Origin: DATKFM01 sp046154965
Lineage (GTDB): Bacteria > Pseudomonadota > Alphaproteobacteria > Dongiales > Dongiaceae
Assembly (NCBI GenBank): GCA_046154965.1
Contig: JBJXDY010000035.1
Location: 1 to 64,000 of the forward strand
DNA length: 64,000 bases
Reading direction: 5' to 3'
The position numbers were made by a program, and so were the translations under genes. Of this stretch, positions 16,637 through 23,488 are shown piece by piece. Under the pieces are notes generated by a model. It searched no databases, was not told the origin of the DNA, and saw only the letters and a list, made by a program, of their open reading frames with translations. Positions within the stretch are counted from its first letter, which is position 1, and each line of letters starts with the position of its first letter.

Positions 16637-16803
16637 GTTTGAATTGGTTTTTCCCCGCCAATCGGCGGCTTCGCCGTGCTTATGCGACGCAGCGCTTCAT
16701 CAAACGCTATCCTGTCATCTTCAAAGCCGCTTTGCTTGGCAGCTTCAACGAAGCGCTCTCTCTGTGACTTGAGAGCGGAATCCTTCTCGGTGGTCTTACT
16801 CAT
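16615..16803 (-). CDS. Small basic protein, last gene of the passenger operon
   Basis: 62 aa from the ATG at 16803. Its start overlaps the PIN gene stop in ATGAGTAA, so it is coupled to PIN translation. Charged and helical (MSKTTEKDSALKSQRERFVEAAKQ), ending in a Lys/Pro-rich tail (PIQTKIKPGK). No known family recognised. Size, charge and coupling would fit an antitoxin or accessory factor for the PIN protein, which is inference. An upstream extension to 16839 in the same frame is possible but would lie inside the PIN gene. Confidence 0.62.
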   Translation of the reverse strand: MSKTTEKDSALKSQRERFVEAAKQSGFEDDRIAFDEALRRISTAKPPIGGEKPIQTKIKPGK

Positions 16804-17311
16804 TTGATAAGTCAAAAAGCGGAGTGTCGGGGCCGCCATGAGAAGGTTTGCAAATTCTCAGCATTTCGCCGTTGAATCTTTGCAACTTCCCATCGAATTC
16901 CAGAAGCCGCTCGTCAAAACTATGCAACTCCAAGATCCCCGGCGTTTCAATCGCTGTAGCTAGATGAATTGCATCGGGCGGTTTCAGTTTTGAATAGCCA
17001 GCCATCATTAGTTCTCGCGCTTTCTCTCCAACAATCTGATCTGTCGGCACTATCAGGATGTAATCTTGTTCAAAAAAATTCTTGATTGCGTCCGCTGATG
17101 CCTGAGCAACGCCCGGGTGCCTACAAACCTCAGCCAAGGAAACTGCGGACGTTGCCAACTCGATCTTTCCCTTAACTGCCAGATCAATTACCGAACGACA
17201 CATTCCGTATCTATTTTCAACCCTGCCATTTTCTTTTTGAATCTTTTCTTTTTGGATCAGCGCGATCCATGAACAGGCATCCCAGCACACTCGTTTAGGA
17301 ATGATCGCCAT
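16796..17311 (-). CDS. PIN-domain protein (VapC-like nuclease fold), transposon passenger
   Basis: 171 aa. The four acidic PIN residues are present and in order: Asp11 (CWDACSWIALIQ), Glu61 (SLAEVCR), Asp113 (KPPDAIHLATA) and Asp133 (HSFDERLLEFD), so it should be an active Mg-dependent ribonuclease. A basic insert KEKIQKENGRVENR follows the first motif, longer than in typical VapC. It overlaps the upstream 285-aa gene by 17 bases and the downstream 62-aa gene by 8 bases. One of the neighbours is probably its antitoxin or partner. GC content is low relative to the chromosome. Confidence 0.85.
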   Translation of the reverse strand: MAIIPKRVCWDACSWIALIQKEKIQKENGRVENRYGMCRSVIDLAVKGKIELATSAVSLAEVCRHPGVAQASADAIKNFFEQDYILIVPTDQIVGEKARELMMAGYSKLKPPDAIHLATAIETPGILELHSFDERLLEFDGKLQRFNGEMLRICKPSHGGPDTPLFDLSNE

Positions 17312-18152
17312 TCCGCAAGTTTTCTAGATAGTCCTCAGAGGAAACCCCGCCGGTAAAATTCTCATCCAGTATATCGTCTACGGCCGGCAGTTCATTTCTC
17401 TGTCGCAGAATCTTGACATCTGCAGCTTCGATCTGCGCTATCTTTCCGCGAGTCTTGTACTGAATGACTCCAATCATTCGGAGCCTTCTTCCTTTAAATA
17501 CATCATCAATCTTGTGATCGCCGACCTTTTCAAGCGCCGCCCCACTCAAGACGCATTTCACATCATCACCGGTTATCCGGTTTTTGATCCAGACCAAGTT
17601 TCTATTGAACCCATCGGTTTCCGCCCTCTTGAAGAACCCCTCGATAGAACCGGCTTCTCGATATGGCCTGTTCGCCGGACTCAATGCCATCCGCGCATTT
17701 ACCGCCGCAGCTCGGGCAGTCACTGGCCGTAAATCCAACCTCGGAAGATCTTCCCCAAAATCTACCTCAGACAAAGAGAGGCCATTCGTTACTCTCTCAA
17801 AAATTTGCAACGCCTTGGCCAGAATTTGTTCATTAAAGAATGGCGGCCTTTCTGGAGCACTCTGAAGTTGAGCAAACCCCTCCGCAGTATGACGAGCGAC
17901 GATAGATGCGCGATTGTCCACGTTGACCGCGTAAACTCTAGGGAAGGATTCCAGGGTGATCTCAAGAGGGCTGTTTTTACTCGCATTTGTAATACGCCAC
18001 TCAATGGCATTTTGACTATCCTCTGCAACAGCAACCTCAACCCGCTTCAGGATATGAAGATAATCCTCTATTTGATTCAGCCAATCATCTACCGTTGGCG
18101 CGTCCGTGTCCGCGCCGTGGCCACTGATTTTGATCTTGATCGTTCTACTCAT
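17295..18152 (-). CDS. 285-aa protein paired with PIN nuclease, family not recognised
   Basis: Starts at the ATG 18152 (GTG at 18155 possible), 23 bases after the transposase stop and 17 bases overlapping the PIN gene. Predicted alpha/beta N-terminal half (TIKIKISGHG, DDWLNQIEDYLHILKRVE). A beta-rich section around residues 190-255 (VWIKNRITGDDVKCVLSG, LRMIGVIQYKTRGKIAQIEA) resembles a nucleic-acid-binding barrel. The acidic tail DDILDENFTGGVSSEDYLENL resembles a flexible partner-binding segment, as antitoxins have. It is unusually long for a VapB-type antitoxin, so a novel regulator or effector is possible. No membrane segment. Confidence 0.7.
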   Translation of the reverse strand: MSRTIKIKISGHGADTDAPTVDDWLNQIEDYLHILKRVEVAVAEDSQNAIEWRITNASKNSPLEITLESFPRVYAVNVDNRASIVARHTAEGFAQLQSAPERPPFFNEQILAKALQIFERVTNGLSLSEVDFGEDLPRLDLRPVTARAAAVNARMALSPANRPYREAGSIEGFFKRAETDGFNRNLVWIKNRITGDDVKCVLSGAALEKVGDHKIDDVFKGRRLRMIGVIQYKTRGKIAQIEAADVKILRQRNELPAVDDILDENFTGGVSSEDYLENLRNGDHS

Positions 18153-18175
18153 CACCGTCTCATGCGGCTCTCTGC

Positions 18176-19114
18176 CTACTCTCCGTTTGACGAGTCCCGG
18201 TAGGTCAGCCGCTTTCCAACTATACCGCTAAGTGCCGCTGCGGTACGAGAGTAATCATCGACTACCATTGTACTTCGATGATTGTACCGAAAATCAAACT
18301 CAGACAGATAGCGATGCAGATGGGCTTCGCCACAATGCTGATAAATCCCGCGCATGCCGCGTTTGAAGATGGAGAAGAACCCTTCCAACGTATTCGTATG
18401 CGCGATGCCGCGAACCCATTCTTCCGCCTTGTGATTGACGGATTGATGATCGGCAAACGCATCTCCAACCCAACGATAGTAAGAAGCGTCGTCGGTCATA
18501 ACCGCGGACTTCGGACTGACCTGCCGAACCATCACATCGCGGACGTTCTTCGCATTGGCGCGGTCGATATGGAAAGACCTAAGCTCCCCACCACGTTCAA
18601 CCAAGCTAAACACCACGTGCTTATGGGCAAACCCACCAGGCCGTTTCTTCCGATCCTTCTTATTGCCAATGAAAGTTTCATCGGCCTCAACCTTCGCGCC
18701 AGCACCGCCGATTGGCGGAAGCTTGTCGGAACGCATCGCTTCGCGCAGACGGTGAGACATAAACCAAGCGGTTTTCAGCGTAACTCCAAGCGTACGGTGC
18801 AACTGATTGCTGCTAATGCCCTTCTTGCTGCTGCACATCAGGAACGTCGCCTGTAACCACAGGTGCAGCGGAACATGACTGGCCTCAAAAACTGTGCCGA
18901 TCCTGACCGTATACTGACCACGGCAAGCTCCACACTTCTTAAGGCCGTGGCGAACGCGGCCCTTCTTGTCCTTGACGCCATTTAGCGGATAGGCGCGGTC
19001 CACTACGCCACACTTCGGGCAAACGGGGCCGTTCGGCCAAACGATGCTTTCCAGCTTCGCGAAGGCCGCCGCTTCATCATGGAAAAATGCCTGCGTCAGG
19101 ATGTTTTTGCTCAT
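18176..19114 (-). CDS. IS1595-family transposase (ISXO2-like)
   Basis: 312 aa, full length and uninterrupted. N-terminal zinc ribbon with Cys32-Cys35 (CPKCG) and Cys61-Cys64 (CGAC), the arrangement typical of this family. Catalytic core: Asp145 in VEADETFIG, Asp208/209 in MTDDASYY, then HTNTLEGFFSIFKRGMRG carrying the third acidic/amide position and the following Lys. The ATG lies 37 bases inside the right terminal repeat core, and only six bases from the -10 box, so the transcript may be leaderless. It is first in a probable operon with the three passenger genes. Confidence 0.96.
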   Translation of the reverse strand: MSKNILTQAFFHDEAAAFAKLESIVWPNGPVCPKCGVVDRAYPLNGVKDKKGRVRHGLKKCGACRGQYTVRIGTVFEASHVPLHLWLQATFLMCSSKKGISSNQLHRTLGVTLKTAWFMSHRLREAMRSDKLPPIGGAGAKVEADETFIGNKKDRKKRPGGFAHKHVVFSLVERGGELRSFHIDRANAKNVRDVMVRQVSPKSAVMTDDASYYRWVGDAFADHQSVNHKAEEWVRGIAHTNTLEGFFSIFKRGMRGIYQHCGEAHLHRYLSEFDFRYNHRSTMVVDDYSRTAAALSGIVGKRLTYRDSSNGE

Positions 19115-19120
19115 ATACGC

Positions 19121-19149
19121 AAAGTATGCACTGAGGGTGGGTTTGTCAA
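19121..19149 (-). promoter_or_regulatory. Promoter built into right terminal repeat
   Basis: On the minus strand TTGACA (19149-19144), 17-base spacer, TACTTT (19126-19121), then ATG of the transposase six bases later. The consensus -35 is part of the inverted repeat. The short distance to ATG suggests a leaderless mRNA. Confidence 0.62.
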
Positions 19150-19162
19150 GTATAATATCGCC

Positions 19163-19170
19163 GATTAAGC
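19163..19170. repeat. Right target-site duplication GATTAAGC
   Basis: Exact copy of 16147-16154. Together they give the 8-bp duplication of the insertion; joining the two flanks restores a promoter-to-gene arrangement for the HGGxSTG protein. Confidence 0.92.
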
Positions 19171-19179
19171 CTTACGCAA

Positions 19180-19208
19180 ATTATAACATGAAATACGTAA
19201 TACCGCAA
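19180..19208 (-). promoter_or_regulatory. Strong host promoter cut off from its gene by the insertion
   Basis: Minus strand TTGCGG (19208-19203), 17-base spacer, perfect TATAAT (19185-19180). It fires leftward into the element, towards the transposase. Before the insertion it would have lain about 36 bases upstream of the HGGxSTG start codon, a normal promoter distance. Confidence 0.68.
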
Positions 19209-19256
19209 CTGTGCGAAGCGCCGAGGCAGTCGAAGCTTTAGGCGGGATGGCCTCCT

Positions 19257-20513
19257 TCAGTTCGCCGCCTGAGCCTGGCGTTCCATGTAGCGCTGGTCGA
19301 TATCCGGTAAGGGATCTCCCCTGATTGCCGCATCAAGGCCGCGGAGGCGCTTGTAGATGGACAGCAGTTCGACAATCGTCGTCCAGGAATTGACGAGATA
19401 CTGGAACGATGAACGCACTTGCTCAAAGGCGTTCAGAATCTGACGCAAGACGCCGAAGGTGATTGCTCCCGCGACAATCGTAGGAGCAAGAATGATGTAG
19501 GGGAATATGTTGTCGGTCTGCAGATAGAGGATTCGTGCGACATTGAAATACATGTAGTTGAAATAGAGGCGGAAGTAGTTGCGCCGGACATGGGAGAAGA
19601 GTTCAGCGACCGTCGGCGGTTGTGCGCGCGACTTGTCGTCCTCGCCGTATACGAGCTCCTTTCTATAGGCAGCCTCAACCCGTTGATTGCGAAACTGCAG
19701 ACCCGGAAGCCGAATGCCCACGAGCGCCAGGAACGTTGTGCCGAACACGGCCCACAAGACACCGACGATAACGAGCGGATAGGGAATCTGGCCAACGATC
19801 GGCAATTCGGTGATGCTGGCCGACAGTCGCAGTAGAATCGGCAAGAAAGCGATCAGCGTCATGATCGCGTCGATGAAGTTAACGCCCAGCCCTTCCATGG
19901 TTGACGAGAATCGCATCGTGTCGTCCTGCACGCGTTGCGATGCGCCTTCGATGACCCTGATCGTGCTCCAATGAGACATGTAGTAATCGTTCATCGCCGT
20001 CCGCCAGCGGAAGATGTAATGACTGACAAAGAACCTGGTCAGCACGGCAATGATGACGGCAACGCAGGCAATTCCGGCAAAGTCGGCGAGGCTCAGATAG
20101 AATTCCGCGGCTGTCACTGTTTTCGATTTCGACAATGCGGCCTGGATCGAATCATAAAAAGGCCCGTACCAATTGTTGATCGCCACGCTGACCTGGACTT
20201 GGTAGTAGGTCGCGAAAACAATAAGCGCCGAGCCCCAGATGGACCACAGCGACCAGCGATGAGGCGCGGCAAACATCCAAGCTGCGGAGAAGATCGCGAC
20301 GGCCGCCGCATAATAGATGTAGAACCAGAGAAAGGGCTTTGACCAGAAGACGGCAACACCGATGATCGGCGGCGCTTCGGCAGCGGCAGGCGGCAGGCCG
20401 AAACTGGCGCCGAGCTGCTCGCCGAAGCCATACCAGGCAGCAATGACGAAAGCCGTCCAGACGAGAGCGGACCAGAAGAACCATCGGGGATTGGGAAAGA
20501 ACGAGACAAACAT
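19257..20513 (-). CDS. sbmA: SbmA/BacA-like peptide uptake transporter
   Basis: 418 aa inner-membrane protein, typical length of SbmA/BacA (about 400-420). The N-terminus FVSFFPNPRWFFWSALVW is the family start. Several hydrophobic segments (about 13-35, 60-85, 95-115, 145-175, 215-245, 250-275, 335-365) and the conserved cytoplasmic motifs WRTAMNDYYMSHW, RIEGASQRVQDDTMRF-like and FRNQRVEAAYRKELVYGED are visible. It imports peptides (bacteriocins, NCR-like peptides) using proton gradient and affects lipid A very-long-chain fatty acids in rhizobia. Single gene. Its 3-prime side is where the transposon inserted, but the coding region is intact. Confidence 0.93.
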   Translation of the reverse strand: MFVSFFPNPRWFFWSALVWTAFVIAAWYGFGEQLGASFGLPPAAAEAPPIIGVAVFWSKPFLWFYIYYAAAVAIFSAAWMFAAPHRWSLWSIWGSALIVFATYYQVQVSVAINNWYGPFYDSIQAALSKSKTVTAAEFYLSLADFAGIACVAVIIAVLTRFFVSHYIFRWRTAMNDYYMSHWSTIRVIEGASQRVQDDTMRFSSTMEGLGVNFIDAIMTLIAFLPILLRLSASITELPIVGQIPYPLVIVGVLWAVFGTTFLALVGIRLPGLQFRNQRVEAAYRKELVYGEDDKSRAQPPTVAELFSHVRRNYFRLYFNYMYFNVARILYLQTDNIFPYIILAPTIVAGAITFGVLRQILNAFEQVRSSFQYLVNSWTTIVELLSIYKRLRGLDAAIRGDPLPDIDQRYMERQAQAAN

Positions 20514-20782
20514 GCGCAGGTCCTCCTGCTGGACAGCATCGTGAAGGGATTTCTATCCGACGCGCCGGATCGCGGAACGCAGCAAGCGCGAATCATCGCA
20601 AGCATGCCTCAGCGCCGGCGCCATTGCATCGGAGATCTGCCATGAAGGCGCCCGGCATGCGGCGGCAGCGATAGAACAATGCGGCGGTTTGTGTCACAGT
20701 CCGGCCTCGCCCTGTCGAACCCGCGCTACCCCTGGAGTTTCGCGATCGCCTGAGGCAAACGGAAGTTTCTAGGGAGAGCCCC

Positions 20783-21676
20783 ATGCCCTCACTCATCATC
20801 GAACCGCGGCGGCGCGATCTCGGCGGGTTTGAGGTGGCGCGGGTGCTGCCCTACGCAAAGCGGCGGATGGTGGGGCCGTTCATTTTCTTCGATCATTTCG
20901 GGCCGGTGGATTTTCCGCCCGGCATCCCGCGCAGCGTCGATGTGCGGCCCCATCCCCATATCGGGCTTTCCACCGTCACCTATCTGCTTGACGGCGAGAT
21001 CATGCATCGCGACAGCGTCGGGTCCGAGCAGGCGATCACTCCGGGCGAGGTGAACTGGATGACCGCGGGGCGCGGCATCACCCATTCCGAGCGCTTCGAG
21101 GCGGCGCGGCGCGGCGGCGGGCCGATCCACGGCCTGCAGGCCTGGGTGGCGCTGCCGAAGGAGGACGAGGAGACCGTGCCGGCTTTCTTCCACCATAGCG
21201 CCTCGGATCTGCCGACCTATGAGGGTCATGGCTTGTGGGCGCGGCTGGTGGCGGGCGAGGCGTTCGGCGCCAAGGCGGCGGTGAGGACCCATTCGCCGCT
21301 GTTCTATGTGCATTGGCAATTGCAGCCGGGCGCGATAGCGGAGCTGCCGGCGGAGTATCCGGAGCGCGCCGCCTATATCGTCGCGGGATCGGTGGAAGTG
21401 GAGGGCCGCGTCTACGAAGCCGGGCGGATGCTGGTGTTTCCGGCCGGATCGGCGGTGACCTTCACCGGTGTCACGGCGGCGACCATCATGCTGCTGGGCG
21501 GCGAGCCCGTGGGCGAGCGGTTCATCGAGTGGAATTTCGTGTCGTCATCCAAGGAACGCATCGAGCAGGCCAAGGCCGACTGGCGCGCCGGCCGGATGAA
21601 GCTGCCGGATCTGGACAATAGCGAGTTCATCCCGCTACCGGAGGAGGCGCCGGTCAAAGCCGCGCGTGAGGCATAA
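20783..21676 (+). CDS. Pirin family protein
   Basis: 297 aa bicupin. The metal ligands are all present in the N-terminal cupin: His57 and His59 in RPHPHIG, His101 and Glu103 in ITHSERF. The start at ATG 20783 follows AGGGAGAG. Prokaryotic pirins may have quercetinase activity or bind partners such as pyruvate dehydrogenase subunits; the exact role is unknown. Cytoplasmic. A cupin gene follows 245 bases downstream on the same strand, but a long inverted repeat lies between the two, so they may not be co-transcribed. Confidence 0.93.
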   Translation: MPSLIIEPRRRDLGGFEVARVLPYAKRRMVGPFIFFDHFGPVDFPPGIPRSVDVRPHPHIGLSTVTYLLDGEIMHRDSVGSEQAITPGEVNWMTAGRGITHSERFEAARRGGGPIHGLQAWVALPKEDEETVPAFFHHSASDLPTYEGHGLWARLVAGEAFGAKAAVRTHSPLFYVHWQLQPGAIAELPAEYPERAAYIVAGSVEVEGRVYEAGRMLVFPAGSAVTFTGVTAATIMLLGGEPVGERFIEWNFVSSSKERIEQAKADWRAGRMKLPDLDNSEFIPLPEEAPVKAAREA

Positions 21677-21724
21677 AGCAGATTCACGCGGAGGCGCGAA
21701 CCTGCGAAGCAAGAGTCAGAGTTG

Positions 21725-21864
21725 AAACCGCCGATGAACGCCGATACACGCCGATGTTCCAGGCATGACGCCCAGCAAGGATCCCACAGAGGCAGTTGTG
21801 TTTTGATTGTTCCGTGAACCCGGGAATCGGAACATCGGTGTTCATCGGCGTTCATCGGCGGCTT
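21725..21864. repeat. Long imperfect inverted repeat, 36-bp arms
   Basis: Arm 1 (21725-21760) reads AAACCGCCGATGAACGCCGA then TACACGCCGATGTTCC. Arm 2 (21829-21864) is its near-complement GGAACATCGGTGTTCATCGG then CGTTCATCGGCGGCTT. The loop is 68 bases. Each arm itself is a run of three GCCGATGAAC-type units. RNA from either strand would fold into a long hairpin between pirin and cupin genes. Confidence 0.88.
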
Positions 21865-21920
21865 ACTCATCTTCACGCCGCCATGTGTTGACAACCCAAC
21901 AGCTGAAAGAACCTCCCGTC

Positions 21921-22400
21921 ATGAGTATTTCCAAATTGAAGCTGCCGGCCCTCGACCCGCGAGACGTCGAGCCTTCGATCGGTTCCGACTATCCGCCGCC
22001 CCATGATCAACAGGTGAAGAAGCGGGAGCGGCGGAAGTTGGGGGATGCGCTGGGCTTGAAGAATTTCGGCGTCAACCTGTTGCGGCTGCCGCCGGGCTGT
22101 GCGTCGTCACAGCGCCATTGGCATACGAAGCAGGACGAGTTCGTCTTCGTCGTCAAGGGCGAGGTGGTGCTGGTGACCGGCGGGGGCGAACAGGTGCTCA
22201 CCGCCGGCATGGCGGCCGGATTTCCCGCCGGCACCGGCGACGGGCATCATCTGATCAATCGTAGCACACAAGATGTGCAGGTGTTGGAAGTCGGCGACCG
22301 CACCGCGGCCGACGAATGCGACTATTCCGACATCGACATGATGGTGCGCTGGGTCAAGGGCGAAGAGCGCTATCTGCACAAGGACGGCATGCCTTACTAA
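21921..22400 (+). CDS. Cupin-domain protein
   Basis: 159 aa from ATG 21921 (MSISKLKLPALDPRDVEP); the frame is open from 21807 across the inverted repeat, but that part is not protein-like. Single cupin fold: motif 1 in SSQRHWHTKQDEFVFVVKGEV, which supplies His/His/Glu metal ligands, and motif 2 in GFPAGTGDGHHLINRS. The pattern is that of small metal-binding cupins of unknown substrate, often annotated as transcriptional regulators or auxin-binding-like proteins. Cytoplasmic. It ends just before the terminator of the converging CARDB-like gene. Confidence 0.86.
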   Translation: MSISKLKLPALDPRDVEPSIGSDYPPPHDQQVKKRERRKLGDALGLKNFGVNLLRLPPGCASSQRHWHTKQDEFVFVVKGEVVLVTGGGEQVLTAGMAAGFPAGTGDGHHLINRSTQDVQVLEVGDRTAADECDYSDIDMMVRWVKGEERYLHKDGMPY

Positions 22401-22413
22401 GCGCGCCGAAGAG

Positions 22414-22443
22414 AAAAACGGCGGCGTCCGAAGACGCCGCCGC
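22414..22443 (-). terminator. Rho-independent terminator of the CARDB-like gene
   Basis: Perfect 10-bp stem CGGCGGCGTC/GACGCCGCCG; on the minus strand the loop is TTCG and it is followed by TTTTTCTC. It lies 38 bases beyond the stop codon at 22481. Confidence 0.9.
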
Positions 22444-22480
22444 AGGCCGTGGAGGGAACAGAGGCACTCGCGGATGGGAT

Positions 22481-23062
22481 CTAGCCCGCCGGGCTGACGC
22501 AGAAGCTGTTGTCCTGGTTGTTGGCTTCGTTGGATTCAGCGACCTCATGCTGCGTATCCAACTTGATCGTGAACTGACAGATGCCGGAGAAGCCAGGCGT
22601 GTAGCAGCCGCTCGGCAGGTTTTGGGTGATGATGTGCTGCGCGCCGGGCGCCAGCGACACCTGCACCAAGGCCGGTGCGGCGCCGTCGGTCGGGAAACTC
22701 GGCACATAGAGGAAATTGCCGCTGGCCGCGTTGCCCTGGTTGCGGATGATGAACTTGATCTGGTTGGGCGCGCCGCCGCTGGCCTTCTTCACGCAATAGC
22801 TCTCGGTCGGAAAGCCTTCGGGCAGGCCGTTCGGATTATTGTAAAAGGGCTTGATCACCAGGTCGGCCTTCTGGCTCGCCGGCGCGCCGAGCTTGTTGGC
22901 GCCTGTCGGCGCTGCGGTCGAGCCGGCGGACGGCGTCGCGGCCAGAACCGGCTTCACGCCGCTATCGCGCTTCAGCACCAGGCTGTCGCCGTGGGCCGCC
23001 GAACCGAGGCCGAGCGACATCGCCGCGGCAAGGGCAATCATGGAAATACGGGGACCACGCAT
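22481..23062 (-). CDS. Secreted CARDB-like domain protein
   Basis: 193 aa from ATG 23062, preceded by GGAGG with good spacing; the frame is open to 23116. Signal peptide MRGPRISMIALAAAMSLGL ending near SAAHG. A Ala/Ser/Thr linker is followed by an immunoglobulin-like domain from about residue 65 (ADLVIKPFYN, IKFIIRNQGNAASGNF) ending with the CARDB hallmark VAESNEANNQ. Four cysteines in the mature part could form two disulfides. Such domains mediate adhesion or ligand contacts outside the membrane; no specific role is known here. It has its own strong terminator. Confidence 0.8.
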   Translation of the reverse strand: MRGPRISMIALAAAMSLGLGSAAHGDSLVLKRDSGVKPVLAATPSAGSTAAPTGANKLGAPASQKADLVIKPFYNNPNGLPEGFPTESYCVKKASGGAPNQIKFIIRNQGNAASGNFLYVPSFPTDGAAPALVQVSLAPGAQHIITQNLPSGCYTPGFSGICQFTIKLDTQHEVAESNEANNQDNSFCVSPAG

Positions 23063-23488
23063 GGCTATCCTCCAGATGTTGAAGGCGGCCAAGGCTGTTT
23101 GCCGCCCGATAGCCATGGGTCGGCGGGGTTGCGCGGAGGGTTCTATTTGTTAACGGCGATTCGGCGGAAGTGTGACGGCGGTCACAGGGGGCCGCGATGC
23201 GGAACAAGCCTCTTTTTCGCTATCGGATTACCCTAGTCCCCTCACCCGCGCAGCGGGAGAGGGTGCGCAGCATTTGCGTCCAGCGAATGTTGCGCCGGTG
23301 AGGGCCGGGGAGCAGAAGCCTTGAAAGCATTGCATCAATGACGAGGGGTATCTCAATTTGCTGGCACCCCTTGGCGGTTGAGTGGATGTGTGAGTAGACA
23401 TCGGCGCCGCCCCTCACCGGCGCCATCCGCTGAACGCGGTTGGCGCCTGCCTCTCCCCACTTCGTGGGGCGAGGCGACTTTTCGTGCT
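23063..23488. repeat. Intergenic region with an inverted pair of palindromic repeats
   Basis: 426 bases without a gene. One repeat (23237-23304) reads CCCCTCACCCGCGCAGCGGG then AGAGGGTGCGCAGCATTTGC. Its inverted partner (about 23410-23475) holds CCCCTCACCGGCGCCATCC and CTCTCCCCACTTCGTGGGG. The arrangement matches the paired palindromes at 100-304 and 15216-15351. The region upstream of 23062 should also contain the promoter of the CARDB-like gene, but no clear boxes were found. Confidence 0.65.

Larger units (their letters stand above)
16155..19162 (-). mobile_element. IS1595-family element with passenger genes (3,008 bp)
   Basis: Bounded by imperfect terminal inverted repeats of 25 bases (16155-16179 and 19138-19162, 21 of 25 identical, shared core ATTATACTTG then CAAACCCA) and by an exact 8-bp duplication GATTAAGC. 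It contains an intact transposase at the right end. On the same strand follow a 285-aa gene, a PIN-domain gene and a 62-aa gene, overlapping each other; a cas2-like gene faces inward from the left end. The internal sequence is visibly more AT-rich than its surroundings, supporting transfer. IS1595 relatives with passenger genes are known as a class, but this passenger set is not one I recognise. The intact duplication suggests a fairly recent insertion. Confidence 0.93.

Noticed and set aside
16483..16644. 53-aa frame overlapping the end of the cas2-like gene and the terminator
   Set aside because: Lies across the terminator stem and overlaps the cas2-like gene in another frame; no Shine-Dalgarno sequence.
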